DNA of 64,000 bases, taken from the NCBI GenBank assembly GCA_022266195.1, contig WHVY01000010.1, positions 136,501 through 200,500 on the forward strand, read 5' to 3'. Below the pieces are notes generated by a model, which saw only the letters and a program-made list of their open reading frames with translations, was not told the DNA's origin and did no database searches. A program made the position numbers and the translations under genes. Below, piece by piece: positions 49,426 to 60,940 of this stretch. The stretch is from Tetranychus cinnabarinus (Eukaryota; Arthropoda; Arachnida; Trombidiformes; Tetranychidae). Positions within the stretch are counted from its first letter, which is position 1. Each line of letters starts with the position of its first letter.

Positions 49426-50792
49426 ATGACGGAATTAAATGTAGACTTACAAAATAAATGTAATGTGGGAGACGAAGCTGATGTTGAAAAGGACGAAGAT
49501 TTGGTTACTCCGTGGGATGTAGTCAGTAAATCAGAAACCGGTGTTGACTATGAAAAATTGATTAGTGAGTATTTTTTATTGCTTATTTACTCAGTTTAAT
49601 AATATTTCTTTTTTTCTTTACTCACTAGGTCGATTTGGATGTAGTCGTATTGATAGTGACTTGATTGCTAGAATGGCAAAGCTGATAAACGGTCCTGTTC
49701 ATCATTTGTTGAAAAGGCAAATTTTCTTCTCTCATCGTGATTTAAACAAAATACTTGATCGTTATGCTCAAGGGAAGCCTTTTTTTCTCTATACTGGTCG
49801 AGGTCCATCATCCAAAGCCCTCCATCTCGGTCATTTAATTCCCTTCATGTTCACTAAATGGCTTCAAGAAACTTTCAATGTTCCTTTAGTTATTCAGTTA
49901 ACTGACGACGAAAAATATTTCTGGAAAAATATACCTTTAGAAGAAACAATTGAACTTGCTCGTGAAAATGCAAAGGACATAATAGCATGTGGATTTGACA
50001 TTAAGAAAACATTCATATTCAACAATTGGAACTTCGTAGGGTAATGAAATTTTAAAATTTCAGTTTCTTAATGATCTAATTTTATTTTCTCTCTTTTATT
50101 TGTACAGTTCGTGTCCATCCTTTTACCAGAATATTGGCAGAATTCTCAGATTAGTTAATAATAACCAAGTCAGATCAATATTTGGTATTGGCAAAGACGC
50201 CGATTGCATCGGAAAAACCTTTTTCCCAGCTTGTCAAGCAGCCCCATCTTTCTCCTCGTCATTTCCATTTATTTTTGATGGAAAAAAAGATGTCCCATGT
50301 CTAATTCCTTGTGCTATCGATCAAGATCCTTATTTTCGATTGACTCGTGATGTTGCTCCTCGTTTAGGTTTCCCTAAACCTTCTTTAATTCATTCATCGT
50401 TCTTCCCTGCACTTCAAGGAGTAAAGAGTAAAATGAGTGCTTCAGAGACAAATAGTGCAATATTTTTAACGGATACACCAAAGCAAATTAAGGACAAAAT
50501 AAATAAATATGCCTTTTCCGGAGGTGGAACTACTGTTGAAGAGCATCAAGCCAAAGGAGGAAATTGTGATATCGATATTTCTTACCAATATCTTACATTT
50601 TTCTTAGATGATGATGAAAAACTGGAAGAAATACGAAAATCTTATTCTGCTGGGACATTATTGACTGGACACTTGAAAAAAGAATTAATCACAATCCTTC
50701 AAAAACTAGTTGCTGAACACCAAGAGAGAAGGAAACAAGTCACTGATGAAATGCTCGATGAATTTATGAAGCTTCGAAAACTTGACTTCTAA
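49426..50792 (+). CDS. WARS1: Tryptophanyl-tRNA synthetase, cytoplasmic, 3 exons
   Basis: Class I synthetase that charges tRNA-Trp. Exons are 49426-49564, 49629-50040 and 50108-50792, with phases 1 and 2 agreeing; about 411 aa. Exon 1 is an acidic N-terminus ending TPWDVVSKSETGVDY, the conserved eukaryotic entry to the catalytic domain. The HIGH-type motif is HLGH (112-115) within TGRGPSSKALHLGHL. Family blocks follow: LTDDEKYFWK, AAPSFSSSFP, LIPCAIDQDPYFR.TRDVAPR, and KMSAS (292-296). AFSGG and GGNCDIDISYQYL are the cytosolic-type C-terminal blocks. The N-terminal WHEP domain of vertebrate WARS is absent, as in many invertebrate forms. No lesion. Confidence 0.96.
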
Positions 50793-51462
50793 TTCTTCAT
50801 CCTATGGTTTATCGGAAAATTTTTAATTATTGATTCAAATTTTGGTATAACTGCACACTGACTTATTAGTAATTTTCTGTCCTATCTGTAATATTGGATA
50901 TCATGCTTTATTAAATGGTTTTGATCTTATTGTAGGTTTACCTACTAGATCAACCGTTTTTCAGTACATTTTATATCTAAATCAATCAACTCAATTATAA
51001 AATCACAACTGGAATGCATATACCAACTTTCTAATGAAATCAATCAATCAATTCGGGATAAATTAAAGGAATACAATGTTAACAGATGAAACAATCATAA
51101 GTATGCTTGTGTAAGTGAAGATTGTGATAAATGTAAATGGAAATAATTCTAGATAATTTTTTAACTAGCTCATGTTGAATATTTTGGTGATAGACGTTAG
51201 ATGTATTTTACACCAAGCTTGCTTATGATGATCGTCATGTAAATCAAATACAAATAATGATAAAAATTAACGATTGTTAGAAAGTACCAAAAACACAATA
51301 TCCAGATCGCCTCAAATTTTTCACGATAACAGATCAAACGCAAAAAACACGTTATTTCAGGTTAGATCTTATCTCAGACAATTCATTTGAAACTTACGCT
51401 GCAAATTAGAACATTGGAACTATATCGATTTGCCTCTTTAAAGATATATTTAAGCTCTGTGG
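50793..51462. other. Convergent 3' regions
   Basis: 670 bp between the synthetase stop codon and the unknown minus-strand gene; AT-rich 3' UTR sequence, no further feature. Confidence 0.55.
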
Positions 51463-52122
51463 TTAGTTGATAGCGTTCTCTCGGTCAAGTGCAGTGAAAA
51501 AATGAATTTTTTCATTATCTGTCTTGCAAAATGAATTGTAATTGAATACACCAGATCTCCAATTAATAATTAATTTTTTATCGTTCCATGTTCGTACTAA
51601 ACATATAAAAACTGTGATCAATATGCTAAATTGAATGGCAAGAAAAAGTCTCTTCAGAGAAGGGATCGAGAAAAGTCTATTCTCGTTCTGCTTCTTCAAC
51701 GACAAAACCTTTCCCTTAAAGTTCGAAAGCAAAAAATGTTCTGAAAAAATTGGCAAATATGTAATAATAATTAAAGAGGAACACAAAAATAGCAAAAATT
51801 TCACAGTGGATCATGAGAATGAACAAATACTCCCATAATAAAGATTCACCGATTTCAGTGTACAACTTAAACTCCTCAAATAATATTGAAGATAACTCAA
51901 GATATTTGTTATTAGTTTTAGAGCTAACTCCAGATTTACCATCAACATGAGTTTCATAATTTACGTTGCTATGCAGACATATTGCGTAGCTTGCGTTAAT
52001 CTTCTTCCGATATTTTCCAATCTGATCCCTCAGAACGAGTAAGCGATGGATGGTTAAGCAAAAATCAGTTGCTTGTTCAATAGATTGGTAAAATACACTG
52101 GAGAGTGTAGGAGAGCAATAAA
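51463..52122 (-). CDS. Unknown protein with one membrane helix, 5' end not found
   Basis: Two exons can be joined in phase: 52122-51850 (acceptor GTATTCAG, donor ATCG|GTGAAT) and 51740-51463 (acceptor TTTTTTCAG), with a 109-bp intron, typical for this window. They encode about 183 residues: a polar first part (SPTLSSVFYQSIEQA..., RLLVLRDQIGKYRKK, a Lys/Ser segment) ending in LYTEI, then a basic stretch and one strong membrane helix (LFLAIQFSILITVFICLV) and a polar tail. The first exon must be upstream of 52122 and end in phase 1, but I could not identify it. Chemoreceptor fragments were considered; there are too few helices. It could also be a decayed gene. Confidence 0.42.
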
Positions 52123-54270
52123 CTGAATACAAAAAAGCAGACCGTAAATAATAAAAGTGTGAAACTTGAGTAACTTGATGAAGATTAATTATTTAAAATG
52201 AAATTTTAACCTATTTCTTCATCAATATAAAGATGAAATTCAGATTATTAACTAAACTGTACTAACAATTATCTTCTCTTGCTGGTCGTAATTATTCATC
52301 TTCCCCTTTATATCCGAATAGTGTCGCGCTTTCTTAATATTTACATTTTTTACCCTTTTCAATGAAACGTTATATTATTAGTGTTAAAAAATGTTTTATT
52401 TCAGATTAACTGTCTGAACTATTCATATTTATTCGATAATCTAATCAACAAATTATATTTACCACTTATCACTAACAAGCTAAGTATCTCCATCGTCTTA
52501 TTCAAGTATTCATTTCCCTTTCATCTCCTTTTACAGTTACACCTTACAAACCTCTTTGATCACATGGGAATGAATTGCCAATTATCCGGATACTCCAATC
52601 AAGGTAAATTAGATTCTTGATTCTCATTGTATATTGTTGAAAGAAAATAGAGGAACACTCAGTGGTTCCTAGAAATGCGGTATAAAAAAGACAACAAAAG
52701 CATGGATAAAAAAGCTTATTGAGTTTTTGCGCCTAATTTTCTCTCTGTCCCTCCATTTTCTTTATACCCTGCATTCAAGCCAATCTTTTAACCATCAATC
52801 AGAAACCTTTCACCACGAGTTTCTCCTTGTGTTTGTGTGTGAAAAGTTTCCAAATTTTTGAAAACACCATATGATGTAAACTCAATTCATTTGTGTTTTA
52901 TTTCCTCAGCTTGATTCAGTTCACCCAATCACACATTACTGGTTTTTTCATTTTCCTTTCATTATGTTAACGGATTTCCAGGGAATCAGCAAAAAGTCAA
53001 GACAAATGTGCAATCCAAGGCAAGAATCAAGACATGGATAGGACAAAATGTTGGCGATTAAGATGAAGTAACACAATGAAAAGGATGCTGATGGTGATAT
53101 AAAAAGTATAAAGAGGAAAATGTCTTTCATTCAAGAGATTCTTATTCAGACGATTCTCATTCCTGAAATTTTTATTTCCATTTTGGCAGCTTTACACTAT
53201 TTTTTTCCGTGGCAACTTTTTTTTCGAGCAAAGTTGACAAAATGTTTTCAATTCCTTGTTAGCATTTTACTTTTATTTCCATTGTGATGATAATAATTTC
53301 ATGTGATTTCAAGATGAAACCAATGCAATTATGCAAACAATTTTCATCAAGGAAAATTTTCACTCAAATTTTGTTTACCATTCATAATTACATGTTAGTC
53401 AGACTAAGCGTCAGCAGTAGACACAAAAGATTCAATGATATCAAGATCTGGCTTGATCAGTCTTTGATTAGAATTGAATCGAGCATGATTTGCTTGCGGC
53501 TTAATTTTTTTTCCTTGAATTTGTTTTTCTCACAATCGTATGAAAAACAAAATTATTTGCTACAGACCGATGAATTGAAAAAAAATACTCTTGTCAACTT
53601 AGTAAAGAGTTAATCTGTTGATTGTCTATTTATGATAGAGATTGAGGAAAGGTAAAAATTGAGTTCTTAACTTTTCCCTTTGGTAAGCACGATTTGCATG
53701 GTTAATCAGCACGATTCATTCTGAATTTAATTGTATTACCTTGGGTTTACATTTGACGCCGTACTGCAAAAAAAAGAAATAAATGTTGAGTGAATTCATG
53801 AGAGAAGACAGAAGAAGAAGAATAAGAATGTTGAATAGTGAAAGAGCAGCTAAATTTTAGGTGAACTTTAGATCCCAACAGACGATACTAATGAAGAATG
53901 ATGAAGACAAACAACGATATGAGTTAGCGCCGATAGATCATGTTTAGACGCCATTTTTGTTTTGGCTATTACTGAGCCTCAAATGAGAATCTCTTGAAAT
54001 GTATTATTTGCTTTCTTACATTTCTTTCCTTTTCTTTCTCTCTGCCAACAATTAAGATTAATCACAGATATAACTTTACTCACACATTTAGACACATTTT
54101 CGGGAAAGATTTGCTCAATTCTTGCAAGTCGTTCAATCAATGTAACTGAGTATCAACATAAAGACAACAAAAGTAACTCTCTCTTTCTCTATCTTCCACC
54201 CTCTATTTTTCCCTCTCTCCTCTTTCTTAAGGAATATGATGAGAAACTCAACCAACCAAAGGCTCTTTTT

Positions 54271-54273
54271 TAT

Positions 54274-54304
<31 letters not shown>

Positions 54305-54312
54305 AACAACAT
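54271..54312. repeat. ATC/AAC microsatellite
   Basis: Run of ATC units with one GTC interruption passing into AAC units. Confidence 0.85.
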
Positions 54313-57300
54313 CTCATACTCAACAAGGTTTGCGGTTGGTTGCAATATGGTTTGTTCATTTGACAATCTGATGGATTTGACTTTATAACCATCAAGATGC
54401 TTAAATTTTCAAATCTTTATTTTTCTTTCCGAGTTACTCAAATTTCACCTTAAAATATACTCAATCACACTAATTACTTTTTATCATTCTCTTGCATGTA
54501 TCCAAACATTTCAACCAAACATGATAAGATTGAGACAAAATCAAAAGGAAAAGACAAGGGAAAGCAAAACCTTCATTGGAGTCGTTCAACTGATGCTGAT
54601 CATTTATCTGAAGCCAAATTTAAAACTTTGAAAACAACCTGAACACCTACATTGGCAACCAGAGTTATCAATTATGACAGAGAGATTCCACGAATTTATC
54701 ATTTACCAATGAATTTATGGAAAAGCAGGAGAAGAGGAGAACCAACAAGACTTGATGATTTCATATCAAAGTACAAAAGGGTTACAAAATGGATAAAAGG
54801 AATACAACGAAAAAAGAGTTTCAGGTTACAGTCAAAGAAAAAGCAAAGTTGAAAGAGGCCAATTTCATTATCAGATTACCTATCATGATGACCGCAAGTT
54901 GTGTTAATCAAGAAAGGAAAAGGCCAAAGGAAAACAATACGATAATAAGCTTGGACCTTGACTTTCACACAAAGTTAACGAGTCAGGAAGGATTTCACTT
55001 TTCTTGCCCGGCAGAGACACACAATCACCAAGCAAGACATTATTATGCTATTTTGCAGGCCAAAACCAATCATTCAATTGTATCTTGAAAACCATGACCA
55101 TCTCTTGGGACTATCTCAAGCAAAAAGGTAAAAACGGCAAAAGAGAGAAAAGACTTAAATATATATTATCTCAGGTTGGATTTTACGTTTAAAAAGGCCC
55201 TTGGACACACACCAAAACTTACCAATGGTCCTGCCACATTTTGTTATCTTTCTCTGTCTCTCTCTCTTTCTCATCATATTCTGGTAAACATTGAACAAAA
55301 CCTTTTCTTTCTCTTTCTTTCCTTTCTTCTCATTTTTGCAGAGAAAGACCTTTTATACCTTCATCAGTGTTAACCTTATGTTAAACATTCCGCTTGTTTC
55401 CGTTTAACATCACCAGCAACAGCAAGCAAAACAAAAACAACAACAGCTAACAAACATTTATCCTCCTCATCATTTAATTAATTCATCTTATTTAACATAA
55501 TTCCTGTTTCACAATAATCTTGCCTCTCTCCTAACCTCCAATCCATTTCCTATGAGTAAAAATACGTGTTCATCATATTTAAATTGTTAATTTTACCCAA
55601 AAATAGATGACAAACTTGATGAAGGTAACAAACAAAAAAGGACAACAAATAGCGTAGTCAGCTTGCAAACAAGAGAAAAAAGGACAAAAAAGAGAGAAAA
55701 TAAAAAAAAACTAATCAACTAATCAATAAGATTCCGTTATTTGGCTTATTGTAACAATCAAATTGTAATTTGTTGAAGTGCTTCTGAATATCGAATGAAG
55801 AAGTAAATATTCGAAACAAAAAAAAAGCCAAAAATAAAATAAGAAACAATATTCAATTGAGTCTTGTTTCATGTTTTTTTTGTGCTTCTTTTGCTGATTT
55901 CATTCCATAGCAACGATACAGCATGAGATATATAAAGTTTTGTTCAATGTAACATGAAAACTAATAATAATGATAATAATAAGTACGATAAGCAAAAAAA
56001 AAGTTTGATGCTGACAGATAGTAAAAAAAACTAAAGAGAAAGGGAGAGAGAAAAAAGGACAACAAAAAGGGATAAACCAAAATAACTGACCAAACCCCAT
56101 TTCAGGAGGAGTTGAAGGATACAAGATATTGAAAGATTTCCTATAGAACGACTGCCCAGAAAGGAGGAACACAAGACTAAAGAAAGTGGATAAAGAAAGA
56201 GGCCCGATAGTCCACCTCCCCTTAAGGTGGGGTGGGAAATTGAATGTGTTTTTTGTGCTTCTTTTTACTTGGTTCAGTTTTTGGTTGTAAGGCTAATAAC
56301 AAGCAAACTGGAAATGCAAGGAAAAGAGGAAAAGCAAAAGCAATGGAAATCAGCTGAAAGGCAAAGGCAAAGAACGAAAAGTTTGCTTCTTTTGATAAAA
56401 AGATTGGCTCATTTTTTATGGGAATAGAGGAGATGGTGAAGATGGAGAAGAAGATGACGGAGATGATGATGATAATGAAGGAGCAAAAATGAGGAAAGCA
56501 AGTTAAAGAAGGAAAGAAAGAGCTAAAAGAGAGTGATTCTTACGGTTAATTTGGTAACTGAGAGGCTATTCATCGAGTTAACAGTTCGTAAATCTTATAA
56601 ATCAATTTGCCTACTCAACCTAAACAGGCGTTAATATACATTTTATCGCATTATCATCAAATATTGGATTGAAACTTGAAAAATATCAACACAGACAGAC
56701 ATAAATATGAATGGTGTTTGTAATATTTTTCAATGGTTAAAGTCATGGAAGCAACAAATTCATTATTGTCATCAATTTGTGTGTTTTTTTGTTGTTCATT
56801 TGAGATCAATTTACCTTCATCTTTCCTCTTCATCTTCCTCTTTTTGTATACATTTATGTACAAAGTAAAAAAAGAGTGGACAAGATGATAGAAAAGATGA
56901 AAAATGTTTTCTCTTTTAACCTGTTCTCTCTTTTTTTGAAATATTTTTGATAAATGTTCTTGTTGCTTGTTAACATGTGAAATTTTGCAAATTGATTCTT
57001 CTTCTTCTTCCAATGTCACCCTCTAATGTAATTGTTAACTTGTTGATTATTAATCATCTGTTGACAAAAAAGGACCCTTTATGGAAGCCTAAATGGTCAA
57101 CAGTTTGTTGACCTAATGACCATTAATAAGTGACAAAAGGAAAGAAAAGAAAGCGAAGAAGAAAACGCAATTTAAAGCAACATTTTCCATTGAACCGATC
57201 AATTGAATTTAATATCACTCATTATACCTCCCACATTTTTCTCGCTCTCCCATCATCATTACTCTTTCTCATCTTTCCTTCTCTTCCTCTCTCTCTCTCT

Positions 57301-57837
57301 CTCTATCCTCCAATGCTGTAACAATTTTCAAGTCTAAGTTAACCTTAAAAGGACCAATTTAAATGTAATTTGTAACATTTTCATCTCAAACCCTCCGTAT
57401 CTAAACCTGTGTCACCCACCTTCCACCCTCTTTGTTGTCCCCAAGCTCTTAATTTGAACCTCATTTTCCCAGCTTTTGTCATCTATTTTTTTCATTCATA
57501 CCTTTACTCTAATTTAGCTGCATTTACCTATGAGGATGAGAGAGCAATCAAGACCATCAGCATTACCAGCACCATCATCATCATGGTTGTTATAAAAAAA
57601 GACAACAATTTAGACAAATTGAATTTACATAATTCGCATTGTTAAAAAGGTCAACCATTAATGGCACAAAGAGTAATCTTTGATTATATTTACTCACATT
57701 TAGATGAACCCATTTCCACACCAATTTTTAACCAATCAATCGATATGAAGATGAACCTTTACAATCAGATGATCAATAATATTGGATATCAAACAATAAT
57801 GTCATCACCAAAAATAATAACTGAATAGCGGATACAG

Positions 57838-57935
57838 TAGTGGTCAGGTTGAGTTAACTTCTTGCCATGAGAACCGGCCAGCCGCGGCAGCCTTCATGGT
57901 GCTGTCAATCCCTTACCACCTAAGTTTAACTTACC
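57838..57935. other. GC-rich patch in AT-rich DNA
   Basis: About 100 bp including GAACCGGCCAGCCGCGGCAG, far richer in G and C than the flanks. No ORF or tRNA boxes; it may be a repeat fragment, a structured RNA or a regulatory site. Confidence 0.4.
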
Positions 57936-60699
57936 CAGGCTTTATCCATCTTAGCTGAGAATCCATCAGGAAAGGAGGATTGGATAGTTATTTCTTCTTA
58001 TCTCTGCAAATTAAATATGATCGAGATGGCGACGTCTAAAAATCAACTTGAATCTGACCCTTTTTGGTTAACTCAACCCTAACCAGAGAAAAGCGAATGA
58101 AAGAAGAAAAAAACTGGCGAATATTTTCACATGAAGTTACAATTGAGAAAAAAATTGTTCCTATTCCATTCTATCATCATTCCATCATCATCCTAACTAT
58201 CCTCATCATAATCACCATTCTGATCAACATTATCATGACAAGAATTTGTACAAGAATTCAATCAATCACAGTTGACGAGGCTATAAGATGTTAACCCATT
58301 GTAAAGCAAGGAAGCAAAAAAGCGGCCAAATTTGAAGTGAAAAGAAGTAGAAAAAAATGTTGCTCATTTTGATAATTTAACCCAAACCATGAACAGAGAC
58401 TAATGATAATTATGATGAAAAACGACAAACGACAAGAAGTAAAAGAAGAAATTGAAAAGGTAAAAAATATCCAATTGATATCGAAAGCTTGAAATGAAAA
58501 AGTTGCTCGATGATACGAAAATTCCTTAATCACCTTAATTATTGTATGTTTTACGTTGAGTATTGGTTTTCAATTATAAACTCATCAATCCAACAGTTAA
58601 TCTCTTAATCCTATTTCATTGTTTTCATTTATCACTTTTTTTTCATCAACATTTTCATCATTTTCATCATTCACTTGATTCTTGCTTTTCATCAAATCAA
58701 AATGAACACCAAATAGCAAAGAAAGCATTGAATCCAAAAAAATAACTCAACCTGTAAACAAATTGAACCATTTGTCTTTCAATTTTAATCTGAATCTTGA
58801 ATCACAACAAAACAAGTTTCCAGGTAAAAACTCATCATCACTCGATATGAAAGAAGCAAAGAATCTTGAAACTCTATTCAATTCCTCTCCTAATCTCATT
58901 TCATTATACATCATCTTGCCTTTTATATTGTACAAAAGGCCCGAGGCAATGATAATGATAAACATTTTCCATGAAATTTGCCTTCTACGTGAAAAAAGAA
59001 AAGAAACTTTTTACATTTTTTTCCTCTTCTCTTTAAATAATTGTTGACTATTATCATTTTATTACATTAAATTATCATAATAATGTTGATGTAAAAAAGA
59101 GGCAAATCAAAGGCATTATAATTAACCAGTGAAGAGATGAATGTTTCAAGATTTCAACTTGTTTGCTTTTCTCCGATAAATTTGACAATTTATTGACCAT
59201 TCAAGTCCAACTTGTGATCCATTAACATGTAAACTCATTGTTTTCAAGTGAGTTTTCATCATTCCATTGAAGAAGCCAGGAAACTTGAAATGCTTTTCAA
59301 TGGGCAATCGGCTATTTTTATGGGTTGAAAAAAAAACAAAATGTAATGTTGAGTGAATCAGAACTTTTTGACAGCATTGGAAACGCAAGAATGCAGGTTA
59401 CATGATGGATCGCTTTTTTGTTGACCTCTCATGGTGTTTTAATTTGTTGTGCTTTCTCTCTTTCTCCATCTTCCTTATCATTCTCATCCTCCACCACCCT
59501 TCATCCTTGTATTTGCTTGTTCTGTCCCAGCGGGACTGAGTTGAATAAAAATAAAGTGCAAATCATGTTTCACTCTTCATCTTTGTCTTCTTTCCTCTTC
59601 GCTTTATTCATCGAAATGTTCAGATTCTGTTGAGATTCAGACAAATGTGTGAGTAAATGGAAATATGAATTTCTAATGAACCTTTTTAATCCTTTCAATT
59701 AAAAGGCTGATATTTATTCAATGTTATAAAACCCAAAATTCAGATTTACTTCATTTTATGATAAATTCATTGCCAGATTTGTCGATTGTTTATTTGAATC
59801 GACTTTAGCATCATCAACCTGATGTTTGATCGGCTTTTTTTGAGTGAAACTTGGTGTTGGCTGATTTCAATACTGTTTTTGCTTCTTCAAGTTATGTTTA
59901 TTGGAATCAAGTTTAGTCTTGAAAGTAGCCGTCATTGTTAGTAATAGCTTATTATTGATAAGCTTTTCAACTATTTGTTCAAAGGGACAAAATGGTTGAA
60001 GGAATGTTAATCAATTGTGAAGGCAAAAAGATCAATCAATAAAGTACTCAATGAGATTATGATTATGACGAAAGGCATCCATTGAATATGAATAGTCTCA
60101 AGATATTGAAGTAGAAGAAATCAGGTAATAAAAAGGAGAGGAAACTGTTCGAGTAATCGAGTCACGTCGATAGGTGATATAAAATGTATGTTGAAAAGTT
60201 GATCGATGGAGTTGTTGGTGGAGATAATGGGAGGATAGAGGGAACATGGTGATGATAATGGTTAGGGTGAAGGAAGATGAAACAAGATGAGACTCTTGAT
60301 CTATTTAATAACAATCCAAGTAACAATTGTTAGTCTGAGTGCAAAATATTAAACAAATGAGATGCACCTATGAACCAATCTAGAAAAAAGGTTGGAATGA
60401 GAAACAACGAAACAACTGATAATTTGTTAACCACAATCCTTTCGCTCATTCAGGTCCCACATACAATTCAAAGGGTTATATATCGTCATTTTATATCCAC
60501 CGTCTTTATGTCACTAATCGACAGTTCGTCGATGAATCCTCTATTTTGTTCTCCAGCTGAGGCTGATACAATTTGCTGATGGTTATTAAGCTAATCACTA
60601 TGAAACTGAATCCTCTCGTAGGAAACGTTCAACTTGATGTTTTATTTAGCAGCTAAGAATGGATTTAAAATTTGTGTGTTCTCAGAAAATAATTTTCTA

Positions 60700-60940
60700 A
60701 TATGGTTTGGAGGCCAAAAAACAAATGGCCTTCAATGACTTCGAAACAATACCTTTCAGTTCTCGGAAGCATGAAGTTCCAATGAGCTACCTACCCAGTC
60801 GACCCAGGCAAAAGCACCATAAACATGAGCGCAAAAGGAAAAGGCCCGATTTCCAACAAAAGGATTCTCCGACCCAAACCTCGATTCCTTAACCCATCCT
60901 TTATAACTTTACAACTCTTTAACCACTGAGCTAGTGATTG
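60700..60940 (-). repeat. Possible tRNA-derived SINE
   Basis: On the minus strand TAGCTCAGTGG (60933-60923) matches the tRNA/pol III box A exactly, and about 45 bp downstream there is a degenerate box B-like GGTTTGGGTCGG (60880-60869). A non-tRNA body follows with CCTGGGTCGACTGGG. No good cloverleaf can be folded, so it is not a functional tRNA. Confidence 0.33.

Larger units (their letters stand above)
52123..60699. other. Gene-poor, low-complexity region
   Basis: About 8.6 kb with strong strand-asymmetric purine/pyrimidine stretches, many A and T runs and microsatellites (54271-54312 ATC, 57288-57304 CT). Short open frames (for example 53284-53613, 54652-54852, 56657-57019, 58763-59047) are Lys-, Ser- or Phe-rich with no motif or splice context. 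One GC-rich patch stands out at 57838-57935. It could be a long intron or regulatory region of a gene beyond the window. Confidence 0.5.

Noticed and set aside
51716..52132. Gustatory receptor call for the minus-strand frame
   Set aside because: The hydrophobic end of this frame (IFAIFVFLFNYYYIFANFF) is predicted intron once the in-phase splice is used; only one helix remains.
60860..60940. Functional tRNA gene
   Set aside because: Box B is degenerate and no acceptor stem or cloverleaf can be paired.
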